Positions 24,901-37,488 of a stretch of DNA of 64,000 nucleotides are shown here, piece after piece. Both the position numbers and the translations under genes were made by a program. Source of the DNA: Nematostella vectensis (taxonomy: Eukaryota; Cnidaria; Anthozoa; Actiniaria; Edwardsiidae); NCBI RefSeq assembly GCF_932526225.1, contig NC_064035.1:16168469-16232468 (forward strand), in the 5' to 3' direction. Positions within the stretch are counted from its first letter, which is position 1. Every line of letters starts with the position of its first letter. The notes under the pieces are model-generated. The model saw only the letters and a program-made list of their open reading frames with translations. It did not search any database and was not told the origin of the DNA.

Positions 24901-27900
24901 GTTACACTAGATGATAATGTGTATATCACGGAAGAGTTACACTAGATGATAATGTGTAAATCACGGAAGAGTTACACTAGATGATAATGTGTAAATCACG
25001 GAAGAGTTACACTAGATGATAATATGCATATCACGGAAGAGTTATACAAGATGATAATGTGTATATCACGGAAGAGTTACACTAGATGATAATATGCATA
25101 TCACGGAAGAGTTATACAAGATGATAATGTGTATATCACGGAAGAGTTACACTAGATGATAATATGCATATCACGGAAGAGTTATACAAGATGATAATGT
25201 GTATATCACGGAAGAGTTACACTAGATGATAATGTGTAAATCACGGAAGAGTTACACTAGATGATAATGTGTATATCACGGAAGTGTTACACAAGATGAT
25301 AATATGTACATCACGGAAGTGTTACACAAGATGATAATATGTATATCATAGAAGATTTACACAAGATGATAATGTGTATATCATGGGAGAGGTACACAAG
25401 ATGATAATGTGCATGTCACGGAAGAGTTACACAAGATGATAATGTGCATGTCACGGAAGAGTTACACTAGATGATAATGTGTATATCATGGAAGAGTTAC
25501 ACACGATGATAATATGTATATCACGGAAGAGTTACACAAGATGATAATGTGCATGTCACGGAAGAGTTACACAAGATGATAATGTGTATATCACGGAAGA
25601 GTTACACAAGATGGTAATGTGCATGTCACGGAAGAGTTACGCAAGATGGTAATGTGCATGTCACGGAAGAGTTACACAAGATGATAATGTGCATATCACG
25701 GAAGAGTTACACAAGATGATAATGTGCATGTCACGGAAGAGTTACACAAGATGATAATGTGCATATCACGGAAGAGTTACACAAGATGATAATGTGCATA
25801 TCACGGAAGAGTTACACAAGATGGTAATGTGCATGTCATGGAAGAGTTACACTAGATGACAATGTGCATGTCACGGAAGTGTTACACAAGATGATAATGT
25901 GCATATCACGGAAGAGTTACACAAGATGGTAATGTGCATGTCATGGAAGAGTTACACAAGATGATAATATGTATATCACGGAAGAGTTACACAAGATGAT
26001 AATGTGTATATCACGGAAGAGTTACACAAGATGATAATATGTATATCACGGAAGAGTTACACAAGATGATAATATGTATATCACGGAAGAGTTACACAAG
26101 ATGATAATGTGCATATCACGGAAGAGTTACACTAGATGATAATGTGCATGTCACGGAAGAGTTACACAAGATGATAATGTGCATGTCACGGAAGAGTTAC
26201 ACAAGATGATAATGTGTATATCACGGAAGAGTTACACAAGATGATAATGTGCATGTCACGGAAGAGTTACGCAAGATGATAATGTGCATGTCACGGAAGA
26301 GTTACACAAGATGATAATATGTATATCACGGAAGAGTTACACAAGATGATAATGTGTATATCACGGAAGAGTTACACAAGATGATAATATGTATATCACG
26401 GAAGAGTTACACAAGATGATAATGTGTATATCACGGAAGAGTTACACTAGATGGTAATGTGTATATCACGGAAGAGTTACACGAGATGATAATATGTATA
26501 TCACGGAAGAGTTACACAAGATGATAATGTGTATATCACGGAAGAGTTACACGAGATGATAATGTGCATGTCACGGAAGAGTTACACAAGATGATAATGT
26601 GTATATCACGGAAGAGTTACACAAGATGATAATATGTATATCACGGAAGAGTTACACAAGATGGTAATGTGTATATCATGGAAGAGTTACACACGATGAT
26701 AATATGTATATCACGGAAGAGTTACACAAGATGATAATGTGTATATCACGGAAGTGTTACACAAGATGGTAATATGTATATCACGGAAGAGTTACACAAG
26801 ATGATAATGTGCATGTCACGGAAGAGTTACACAAGATGATAATATGTATATCATGGAAGAGTTACACTAGATGATAATATGCATGTCACGGAAGAGTTAC
26901 ACAAGATGATAATATGTATATCACGGAAGAGTTACACTAGATGATAATATGCATATCACGGAAGAGTTACACTAGATGATAATATGCATATCACGGAAGA
27001 GTTACACAAGATGATAATATGTATATCACGGAAGAGTTACACAAGATGGTAATGTGCATGTCACGTAAGAGTTACACAAGATGGTAATGTGCATGTCACG
27101 GAAGAGTTACACAAGATGATAATATGTATATCACGGAAGAGTTACACAAGATGGTAATGTGCATGTCACGGAAGAGTTACACAAGATGATAATGTGCATG
27201 TCACGGAAGAGTTATACAAGATGATAATATGTATATCACGGAAGAGTTACACAAGATGGTAATGTGCATGTCACGGAAGAGTTACACAAGATGATAATGT
27301 GCATATCACGGAAGAGTTACACAAGATGGTAATGTGCATGTCACGGAAGAGTTACACAAGATGATAATGTGCATGTCACGGAAGAGTTATACAAGATGAT
27401 AATATGTATATCACGGAAGAGTTACACAAGATGGTAATGTGCATGTCACGGAAGAGTTACACAAGATGATAATGTGCATGTCACGGAAGTGTTACACAAG
27501 ATGGTAATGTGCATGTCACGTTCGCGCCACATGGTGATCACTTGCACCTCACGGTTGCGTTACACGAGGTCGTGCATTTCCTGGTTGCGATACAGGTTGA
27601 TAATATGAATGTTTATTTTACAGTTGTGTTACACGGCGTGACAATTAGCAGTCATAGTTGTATTCACAAGGTGACAACTTACTCCATTCGGCCAAACAGT
27701 TTTTTTTTGCAAATTTCTAGCATTATACTTTGTACTAAAATGATCAAATGGGATTTTTCCCTCTACCCCGTCCATTAATGGCATACAAGTACAGTACGAT
27801 AAACCACTAAAGCTCACCTGTTGCGTCATCTTCATAGTGACGTCAGCAAGCCATTGTTCGGAGACCTGTGTTCTGCGCATGCGTACAGCCTCATGATTTG

Positions 27901-30900
27901 CTGAATAACGCCACGTGACATCAAACACCTAATATGGTAAACATGGTGGGTCACTTAGAAATGCAATTGGCGCCACGATACTAAAGGGAAATGCCTGCTT
28001 TCATTTGAAAATCTAATAACTTTTAAAAATACCAATTCACATTAATTATTTGTTATTTAACGCAATGGTATCTTACATATTTTTATTGAATACATTGTGA
28101 TACAAACCTCTTCTTTAGAGAAAGCGATGATGTACGAGAGCTTTTTGCCCCACCCAGCCTCGTACACCAGTGGTTTATCGCAAGCGCATTCGCACGAATC
28201 ACAATGCAGCCAACGACTCTGGGACTCCGAGTAGACCTCGGTCCAGACGTGATCGGTCCAATCGATAACATGACGGGTCTCGAAGCCCAGCACTCGGCAA
28301 AACATCGTGAAGCAGTTCGCCCATTCACCGCAACGCCCACAGCGGGTTTCTAAAATTGAAAAAAAAATATATAACACTTATCATAAGCCTACTAAGAAGT
28401 GGCCACTTCTGCAAAATAAAGATTATAAACCACCATTATTTTTCTGCTCGATCATCGATTCTATTACATTCTCTGTATTATCATAAATGTGAAGACCTTC
28501 ACTCAAGAAAACCATTATACTTTTTTTTTTTTTTGGGTCTAAATGTTCTCATTTCAAAACCCTTCTCATTCGTGTGACTGTAGCGAGGGAATCGGATCTG
28601 CTAACCATGGAGTTATCAGGGTGATTATAGCGAGAGGATAAGATCCGCTGGCTACTAACCTAAGAGTTTAGCAGGGTGACTGAAGCATGGAAATCGGATC
28701 CGCTGGCTACTAACCTAGGAGTTTAGCAGGGTGACTGAAGCGTGGAAATCCGATCCGCTGGCTACTAACCTAGGAGTTTAGCAGGGTGATTGTAGCGAGG
28801 GAATCGGATCTGCTGGCGACTAACCTAGAAGTTTAGCAGGGTGATTGTAGCGAGGCAATCGGATCTGCTGGCTACTAACCTAGAAGTTTAGCAGGGTGAT
28901 TGTAGCGAGGGAATCGGATCCGCTGGCTACTAACCTAGGAGTTTAGCAGGGTGATTGTAGCGAGGGAATCGGATCTGCTGGCGACTAACCTAGAAGTTTA
29001 GCAGGGTGATTGTAGCGAGGCAATCGGATCCGCTTGCTGCTAACCTAGGAGTTTAGCAGGGTGATTGTAGCGAGGGAATCGGATCTGCTGGCGACTAACC
29101 TAGAAGTTTAGCAGGGTGATTGTAGCGAGGCAATCGGATCCGCTTGCTGCTAACCTAGGAGTTTAGCAGGGTGATTGTAGCGAGGGAATCGGATCTGCTG
29201 GCGACTAACCTAGAAGTTTAGCAGGGTGATTGTAGCGAGGCAATCGGATCCGCTTGCTGCTAACCTAGGAGTTTAGCAGGGTGATTGTAGCGAGGGAATC
29301 GGATCTGCTGGCTACTAACCTAGAAGTTTAGCAGGGTGATAGTAGCGAGGGAATCCGATCTGCTGGCTACTAACCTAGGAGTTTAGCAGGGTGATTGTAG
29401 CGAGGGAATCGGATCTGCTGGCTACTAACCTAGAAGTTTAGCAGGGTGATAGTAGCGAGGGAATCGGATCTGCTGGCTACTAACCTAGAAGTTTAGCAGG
29501 GTGATTGAAGCGAGGGATTCGGATCTGCTGGCTACTAACCTAGAAGTTTAGCAGGGTGATAGTAGCGAGGGATTCGGATCTGCTGGCTACTAACCTAGAA
29601 GTTTAGCAGGGTGATTGTAGCGAGGGAATCGGATCTGCTGGCTGCACGTGGGGCACTTGTACTCCTCTACCACGCCCACCCCCCATTCCTGTTCCTCCAG
29701 GGTAGGAACACCCCTCTGATGGTAGACTGCTACCTGTCGGCACGATTTGCACTCAGGCTTGTCCATCCACTGAAAGAAACCTACAGAAAAGACACGCCCT
29801 TACTATGAAAATGTTTCAGTTACGAACGACCATGTTAGGAGCCTGGATTTCGCAGTTGGAAGGGCTGCTCTGAAGGGCCTTTGCCTCTCACCACTTGGTT
29901 TCGTTTTAGGTTCCCGGATTTGACGTGAGTTCATCCTCGGAAACCCAGGGGTTGAGTTTTTGGTTCTCTCCTCTACTCCAGCTAGTCTTCCCTCCACAAA
30001 AGAAATAATTTCAATTTTAGGTTGTGTTTGTCAGCGGCCTGAGGCAAGGTTGCTTACCTTGACATGACATTGAGAAGGTGGAACCCTATCAAAATTAAAG
30101 CTATGCCACTTATGGCCTGTTAAAAAGTTTACCTTTGAACCATTCGAGCAGCACCAAGATCAGACAATCTTTGACATCCACACACTTGCCCCCGCTATCA
30201 CGGCTCGCCTTGCTCATCTCCTCTGCTTTCTGTTCCAGTTCCCTCACAGGCAGATGACTCCGTGCTCGCTTTTGAAGATCTGGGTCTTCATAGATCATCA
30301 CATGGTCCGAGGAGCTCTTTAACTTAGCATAGAATTGCGCTTGGGACTGAGTCTGTATAAAAAATAATGCATTAGATAGTTTTAGTACTACTTGCCTCAT
30401 GGTAGCCCGTGTAACAAGCGCTTTCTTGTGTTTAACCCATTTTTCGTGCAGCCCAACTCTTCACTAAGTCAAACTGAAATCTGAAAATCTTAGATACCCC
30501 AGCAAGCAGGCTAGCCTCATAGCGAAATAAAATAAACCCCCGTGTGAAAGAACTTTGCCAACGCTTTGCCAACATTAGCAGATTAGTGTTCGTACATTCT
30601 CAGGTTTTTCTGCTGTACATATAAGTCCATCCGAAATTTAGAACGGCGAAATTTCGGCGAAGTTCGGCTAGAACTACATTCGCCTAAAATTCTTGCTTAG
30701 GTGAAAATTCGGCGACATTTCAGGAACGTGCAAAACAAAAGAATTTCGGCGCTGCCGGACTTTCGGCGAATTATGCGAATTATTTTTTTTTTGGATGTTA
30801 TCGCCGAACATACGGCGAATTTCGGCAAAATTCGGTTGCATTACTTTCTGTCAGTACTGTAAGTACCTAAAGGCAGAAATTTTGGATTTTAATAACCCAA

Positions 30901-33900
30901 AATATACCTAGACTAAGTCTACAAATTCAAAAGGTTCTTATACGATGGATTACTCCAAAAAAATGAAACATTTTGGGGCTTTAACATATAAATTTGCCAA
31001 ACATTTAGACAAAATTACAGATACACATGCATACAGTAGGATATCTCTACAATAAAATGGGTATGTAGTCAGTCATACTTTGCTACTATGAATCCTGCTG
31101 TTGATTAAGCAACTTAAGAACCTATTTTAATAATAATAATAGTAACCTTACCCCAAAATATAGGAACATGTTTTGCCAAAGTTGACTTTTTTACTGTACT
31201 TATTAAAAAAATCTAAGCAACAGACAATACCATGCCAGGTAGGGGTGCCGAGGAGGTTAGAGACTGCAACTGAAGGACGGTTGCTGCAGGTGCAAAGTGC
31301 AACTGGTGGGGTTCTGTCTCAGGGTCACGTGTTGAGCACATGTGATCAGTGCTTCCACAACCACTAGACCTATCACGCATGGCCTCTAGCGTGTCACGCA
31401 ATGTGTGCAGTGCCTCTAGTGAACAATTTGATGGGAAGATCAGCCGGTCCTCACTCTAAAAAGAACATATATAAACGCCTTGAGAGTTTTGCTTTTGAAG
31501 ATCAACATCACACATCATGTTTCTGCTTTAATCAGTCAGTACAAAATAAAGATGCAAATGCCGAATACTAAACACATGCCACACCCTGACATGCAACAGC
31601 ATAAGGTGCTACAATACTGCATTCTAGGAGCTAAAACGTTTAACAAAAAGTTAAAAAGTTTTACTCCAGTGAGACTAAAGAGCATGTTTTTTAGTCGTGA
31701 TTCCGGAATGAGAATGATTAGAATAGAAAAAGAGCGTTTATACCGCGTTCCCATTCCGGAATGGAATGAAGGCCATTGCACCCATTCTCCTAACTGTAGC
31801 AGAATGACTCGAATGCCATTCTGAACATTCTCTACCAACAATTCCCATTCCAGAATGCTTTGACCAATGAGATTCGGCTCGAACACCATAAACATTTTGA
31901 AAATGAGAAACACCGGACTTTATTTGACCTGGTATATGTAGTCGACCGTGGAAAGGGCCCATGCCGGCCTTATCGGATAGCCGTTTTGGGCAAGATTGCT
32001 TTAGAGTTTTTCATTCCCATTAAACAGAAATATACCTTAGTCCTGCAGGATAATTCATAACATAGCATGTATATTGAAAGTGGTTCCTCTCAGAATGTTT
32101 TTTTTTCTATTTTTATCTTTCAATTGAGCGTGGGAAGAGCCTAACCTGATTGGCTGGAACTTTTTTTTCAAAATGTTTACGGTGTTCATGGCAAATCTGA
32201 TTCGTCAATGTTGTCCAACATGTCCCGCTTTCTGTGTCCTCACAGTAAGGGAAGTTTATCTTGACTACAAACCTCCTCAAAGCCCATCGCAAACAAGCAC
32301 TCTACAGCTCCTTCGACAGGAAGCAATTTGTTCTGGAAGATCTTGTTGCCTAGTCGTATTGATCTGTATTTCGGGTTCTCAGGCTCACCCATGATGTTAT
32401 TGGCAAACTTGAGAAGTAATTCAGATGTCTCCATAAAGACAACGGCAGAGTTGCCTTTAAGTTGATTGACACAGCTCCAGGTAAAGCCAATAGATGCACG
32501 CTTTGGATCTACAGGCACCTGGGGAAGGCAAACAATAAATTGTAGCTATACAGTTAGCTATATACTATTAGAGTGGAATATCTACAGAGATTTACAAATC
32601 CTTTCTATGGACTTTCCATCCTCTATTTTTAGGGGGGAATGACATAAGTGTTGCTTAGCAACGACATTGCTATGCTGGTGGCGTTGAGCTCACGCATATA
32701 TATAACACGGAATTCATCATTCACAAGCTTTTCTGAAGTAAAAGAAACAAATATTTGCGTTTCAATTTCCCCAATTTGACTTTAAGTTGATATCAGCCTT
32801 TTCAGGTGATGATATTTACCATATTTTGTAAAAACGAAGATTCAGCTGATATTTATTCAAACCAACCTTTTTGAAGCCAAAGTTTTCAATTTTCACTACC
32901 TGCGCGCTCTGCAAACACCGGTTGCAAACACTCATGCACATACTGAAAAATCTTATTTCAAAGTAGTGCGCGCTGTATCAGAATTTTAAAATACTTTTTC
33001 AATTTTCATGACATGACTGATATCGTTCCTTTGATTGAAGTGTAAATACCACGAAACACTATTGGAATTTGTTTTTAAACTCTCAATTTCATCATGTGAG
33101 ATATCAGTGTGTCTGAGCAGGCCAAATGTGCACGCGCCGGCTTTGTTTCACTTCCAGTTCTGCGTTTTTTAAAAAAAAGCTTTTTTGTTGCCAAATTATT
33201 TCAAAACTCAATATTTTTTCTGTATTCTTCTCCTTCATATTAGCCAAGCATAGATTTAGCGTTAATCTAACAGAAACCAAAATTATATCAAATAATCTGG
33301 ATTTCAGGACATTTGAAAAATCATAAAAAACAATTACTCAATCATTTCTAAAACGCATGCTTGGCTTAATGCACCCATTCCTCAAGATTCATAAAACGTA
33401 TTCAATATTTGTTTTCGAGCAAAATTACTTTGAATATTTGCTTTTATCTGTATCACATTATGATGTCACGAGGTAACATCATCATAAAAGTCAGCACTCT
33501 TCTGTTGGTCAACTTTGCAAATATCAGTCCCTGATGACTTTCTACAAGGCTTTTATGCTATATTAACTTTTCCTTAGCAACAGATGTCAGTACACCCCTA
33601 AGAGAACATAAACTGGTTACATGATTGGCCTTGAGTCAGAGAAAACACTATTATTAGGTGTTAGACATAAAACCTTCCAATGGAATAGCTTTTCTACAGC
33701 TTTTCTACAGCTTGCCTTTCAAAAGTTATTTTAAAATCATATTCTTTGCTCAAAAAAGGTGTAATGAATGTTTACGTACTGTTTTAGTACTATGAGTGGC
33801 AGCTCGAAGTTCCTTGATCTTATTCTCAAGTGCTCCAGGGTCTGCCCCTCTAAGTTCATCTATCTTGGCCTTGTTATGGTAGAAATGAAAAGTGGGCATA

Positions 33901-36068
33901 GCCCTGATCCCACATGATTCGGCTGTAAGCTAAAAGACAAAATCATTATTTATCAGTTTTTGTGCATTAGGCCATCACTTTTCTTTTAATAAAAGTATCT
34001 AGAACAATTTCATAGGGGAACAAGACTTCCTATTCCATCAAAGTGCACCATTGTTGAACTTTTCCCCATGGAATGCTCTTGAGTGAAAATTGAATTTTAA
34101 TTTTTCGTAACCTGTTTCTTGCATTTCAATTTCTTTTACTGCACTCTAATGAAATGTTTAATATTGTCCTTTGGTTTTATATGCTGAATTTATGGTTAAC
34201 TAATGAAAATTTTACCATAAGGCTTGGTAATGTATTTCTTTACCTTCTTTATCTCCTCATAGCCCCCCCCCCCCACACACACACACCCACACTTTAGGGT
34301 GCTCTGTGGCCAATGTTTGTCTCTTTTTAACTGATAGGTTGTATCCATCAATTTCTATGACAATTGCTTTGACTGCAATATGCTACATGGGCAGTAAGGG
34401 GGGGTCGCTGCCTTTCACAGGTTTCAAAAATAGGAAAACATGTTGCACGATAAACTGACAACAAGGATCAATCTTTACTCGGGAATTATGATTCACGATT
34501 TTTAAAGAGCGTAGATCAGGATTTACAGTTTTTTAAGGAATCACGGCGAAAGTAGCAATCACGGATCACGGTTTTCAATTTGTCCTTTTCATGATTCAGG
34601 ATAAACAAGAAAGGCCGTTCACGGATCACAAAAATAACCCTTGTATGCTAGAACAATGTGAAATCTATAAGAAAAATCGAGAAAGACACCAACCTGACAC
34701 TGATCAACATCAACTTTAAGAAACACAACGTCCATGAACTTCATGCTGAGGTTTGTAAACACAGGAGCAATACTCTTACATGGACCACACCTGCCGAAGA
34801 TCATATCAGGGAGAGAACAAAATTATTACTATCAAACACAGGGGCAATACTCTTACATGGACCACACCTGCCGAAGATCATATCAGGGAGAGAAAAAATT
34901 ACTATTAAATTTGTCATCAATTTAAATTCAATCCTTATCATTATTGCCACCAGTGGGAAAGACAATATTTACAGCTTTTATTGAAATCCTCCTGGTAAAA
35001 AGCTGGACCTTGCATAAAATTGGGATTGATATACAATCGTACTAAACGATGTTGATTCATGCCATTTGATGTGTATATGTAATAACATGGAACAAGTACA
35101 ATTTGGGATTTATTTTAAGAGTGTTTTCATTTTTTTCCATGATTTTTAGAATATTTTTGGGGGATAATAAGCTTTAGTACAGCTATACATCAGCTATGTT
35201 ATGTGTACCATGATGCTCGTAAGTGGCACTCCTTGATAGGCAGCGGCGTAGCCAGGATTTATAACAGGAGGGGGCCCAAAAGATCCTTCCAAGGCGTTTT
35301 TCCTGTATTTTAGATAATGCCTCATACATTTACTGTATTTTTGGCTGCTAGAAGGGGGGGGGGGGGGGCAGACCCCCATGGCTACGCCCTTGCTGATAGG
35401 TCAAGTCAATGCATTATTAGAGAACACTTGCATGCTTTGCAACAACATACCTGTCAACATCAGAAAATCTCAAGGCTTGCAAGCTTAAGAAGCTAAATGG
35501 CTTTCCTGCTATTATTGAGCCAATCAGCAGACGTTTGTTGTTAAGATAGCTCTCACACACAATATAGATCTGACATGCATGTTCGATAAGCGGAGCTACA
35601 AAAAATAGGCAAAATGTTGCCAAAAAGCGGAAGATTTGGTGCTCCAAGCGGGGGAGTGGAAGAAGAGGTAAAAAATCTTGAGACTCCCACCTAATGCAGG
35701 AGAGTTGACAGGTATGCAACAGCATAGGCGATTGTAACAAAAGAAAAAAAAATTAATTGTTCTATAAAACAAATAGATCTGATTTTTTGTGTGCTTTTGT
35801 CCTCTAAAAGATGCACAGAAGATGTCACAGAATGAGCAATACGATTGCGTCTTGTTGGGTACTTTTGTGTTCATGAAACCCTGTGATTTGTGCATCTATT
35901 AGAGGACAGACGCAAGCAAAAATGAGATTTATTTGTTCATGGTGCACCGTACCATGTTGCAGTGAAGTCGATAACGACAAGACGTGACCCAGCTCTCTCT
36001 ATCTCCACACTGAAGAAGCTGTCGTCCTCCACAACAATCACATTACCATTACCAAACATAGAACTCAT
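21903..36068 (-). CDS. NGLY1: Peptide:N-glycanase with N-terminal thioredoxin domain (Trx-PUB-TGc-PAW)
   Basis: Fourteen minus-strand exons: 35953-36068, 34694-34790, 33780-33929, 32273-32518, 31231-31455, 30133-30352, 29595-29780, 28108-28349, 27818-27928, 24217-24387, 23670-23722, 23398-23551, 23133-23319 and 21903-22072. All phases match, giving 775 residues. Thioredoxin covers about residues 1-110 (active site WCGPC at 39-43), PUB about 125-225 ([15 protein letters not shown]), and the transglutaminase-like core about 352-494. The core has zinc cysteine pairs ECKSC and KCPTC and a catalytic triad seen as Cys420 in [10 protein letters not shown], His447 in DHVWTEV and Asp464 in HCDSCE. The C-terminal PAW domain ends with [11 protein letters not shown]. 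The family removes N-glycans from misfolded glycoproteins in the cytosol (ERAD). Nematode PNG-1 is known to carry thioredoxin; here it occurs together with PUB. Three repeat expansions sit inside or next to this gene. Confidence 0.95.
22729..22947. mobile_element. MITE-like element with GGCGCGTTTTTTT termini
   Basis: The termini GGCGCGTTTTTTT and AAAAAAACGCGCC are inverted repeats bounding 219 bp rich in ATTCCGGAATG/CATTCTG motifs. It lies in the last PNGase intron. A diverged relative in the opposite orientation is at about 31690-31860. No transposase is encoded. Confidence 0.7.
24440..27530 (-). repeat. 35-bp minisatellite, about 87 copies, in PNGase intron 9
   Basis: The unit is GTTACACAAGATGATAATGT followed by GCATGTCACGGAAGA, 35 bp, repeated head to tail for about 3.1 kb. 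A handful of positions vary (CACAAG/CACTAG, GAT/GGT, GTG/ATG, CATGTC/TATATC). A 70-bp higher-order repeat runs at about 25010-25210. The edges fade into degenerate CACGGTTGCGTTACAC copies, suggesting an older array. It separates two PAW-side coding exons. Confidence 0.95.
28575..29640 (-). repeat. 55-bp minisatellite carrying the PNGase exon 7 splice donor
   Basis: About 18-19 units of 55 bp. On the minus strand each unit repeats the end of exon 7 ([15 protein letters not shown]) and its donor CTAG|GTTAGTAG. The unit nearest 29640 is the real exon end; the remainder is intronic. Units alternate between variants (GCGAC and TGCTGC) at about 28960-29290, forming a 110-bp higher-order repeat. Confidence 0.94.
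30640..30840. repeat. Cluster of TTCGGCGAA-type palindromic words in a PNGase intron
   Basis: At least nine occurrences of TTCGGCGAA or TTCGGC/GCCGAA halves occur in 200 bp, in both orientations. No coding potential and no clear boundaries. It may be a decayed inverted-repeat element. Confidence 0.5.
31690..31860. mobile_element. Diverged copy of the ATTCCGGAATG MITE family
   Basis: Shares ATTCCGGAATG, GAATGAAGGCCATT and CATTCTG segments with the element at 22729-22947 but inverted, and lacks the clear GGCGCG termini. Located in the PNGase intron between the two PUB-encoding exons. Confidence 0.6.
31856..32215. mobile_element. Inverted-repeat element, about 45-bp arms
   Basis: The left arm around 31858-31905 (GAACACCATAAACATTTTGA) is inverted at about 32167-32213 (TCAAAATGTTTACGGTGTTC). 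About 360 bp in total without coding potential; probably a non-autonomous DNA element next to the preceding MITE remnant. Confidence 0.55.
34264..34292. repeat. C-tract and CA microsatellite
   Basis: A run of C followed by (AC)n, in the PNGase intron between the last two thioredoxin exons. No function seen. Confidence 0.9.
34757..34910 (-). repeat. 77-bp tandem duplication of the thioredoxin active-site exon start
   Basis: Two copies start at 34757 and 34834. Each holds the intron end, the acceptor CGGCAG|G and the codons for [11 protein letters not shown]. The lower-coordinate copy continues into the real exon. In the upstream copy the frame runs into TGA after the duplicated codons. Confidence 0.9.
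35241..35392. mobile_element. MITE with GGCGTAGCCAGG termini and a G tract
   Basis: The left end CAGCGGCGTAGCCAGG and the right end CATGGCTACGCCCTTG are imperfect inverted repeats, with a long G run near the right end. TGATAGG flanks both sides, a plausible 7-8-bp target duplication. The same family recurs at 46254-46353 and 57565-57717. Confidence 0.8.
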
Positions 36069-37488
36069 GACTCAAAGGCACCAACCAACTTACTATAACA
36101 TAAACAGGATCTGCTGGTGAAAAGGAGATCTCCCGGATTGACGCTCGTTCAAAATGGATTTTCGAGGTTTGTGCCCTCGCCACGGAAATTTCGAGATCAC
36201 TGTTGAATTAAAAATCTCAGGCAAGATAAAAAAGAACTTATCTTTCTGTCTTGGGAACCTTTTTAAGACATAGGATTTTCTTGAATCTCACGAAATTATT
36301 TTACGATTTCAGTGAATACGTGTTCGTGTTCGATCGGTAGTTTTCTGTATTTTATACAATCACTCAGAGTCAGCGGTTATTTTACAAAAGCCAAAGGAAA
36401 CCCGTGTACCCAGATCACGCCATGACTGCTTGCCTTGTTGTAATCCAATAATTTAATCCTCGGCAAATAATTGGCCATTAATAGTGCCATTAATAATAAT
36501 AAATTGTAATTTTTATTTTTCTTAGTCATTTTAATTGTTTCACATCAATTGAATCATTCCATGGAGTTCCGCCCTTGTACGTATGGTTGATCCAAAGTTC
36601 AATCTTTTTTTATGATTCTGTCGATGACAAGACAGTATGATATATACTATCTTATGCTTTGAGTATGATATATGCTCTCTTGGTGATGATTAATACAAAT
36701 GGAAGCAGTCATGGATATTGGATAAAAGACACAAGGCGGAAAATCTTTGCTGTCTATTTATATCGTATGAATTGTATTTTTAGTAAAATATTGAATCGGA
36801 ATGATTCTATATCATCAACATAGTGACGTACGTTGCTCTGTTGCAATATCTCTGTTGTTATCAGATCTATTCTTGTCGGGAGAGAATCATAATAACTTAA
36901 TAAATTATTGTCATTATTTTTATTTACTGGCTTTAGATTCAGATTTGGGTTTGATTAAAGTTTGCAATGTTTTATAACCTACAAAATATGTTTAGGGTCG
37001 ATTAGGGCATTCCACTACCCTCATTGATTATACTAATCCGTCTCTCGAAAACAGCTAGACAATGTCATAGAGACTCACTTTTATTCAAAAACAAATGTAA
37101 AGCTTGAAAGGTGCCGTGACCTCTTTTTTATGATTGTTCATCGAGCGTAACTTTTTCTCCAGCTCTCACTAAAGATATTTTAAAGCATGCTACTTCTATA
37201 CAAAAGCTCGTCAGATAAGGGGTTTGCAATGACAAGGATAAGCATTTATAGATTACTTTATTATACATGTATGTATTATTGAGTCATTTTGTAAAAAAAA
37301 AAATGCTATTTGACTCATTTTAATTTTAAAACATCAAACTTGACCGGTCTGAACCCTTTTTGTGGTTGCCCATCAGGCGTAACTTTCCTCTTCTCGCTAG
37401 AGCAGCTTTAAATAGAATTTAAAGCACAGGCACGCACTTGCTCAGGAATGATTCTCCGTTGTCGTGTTCATCACTAGTCTTCGCTATC
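36069..37488. other. Spacer between divergent PNGase and tyrosinase genes
   Basis: About 1.4 kb of AT-rich sequence separates two divergent start codons and should hold both promoters. I see no confident TATA box, initiator or inverted repeat and no coding region. Confidence 0.5.

Noticed and set aside
24440-29640. Regular repeats with a constant period as a possible CRISPR array
   Set aside because: Units are contiguous with no unique spacers, show graded divergence and lie in introns of an animal gene; no cas-like genes occur.
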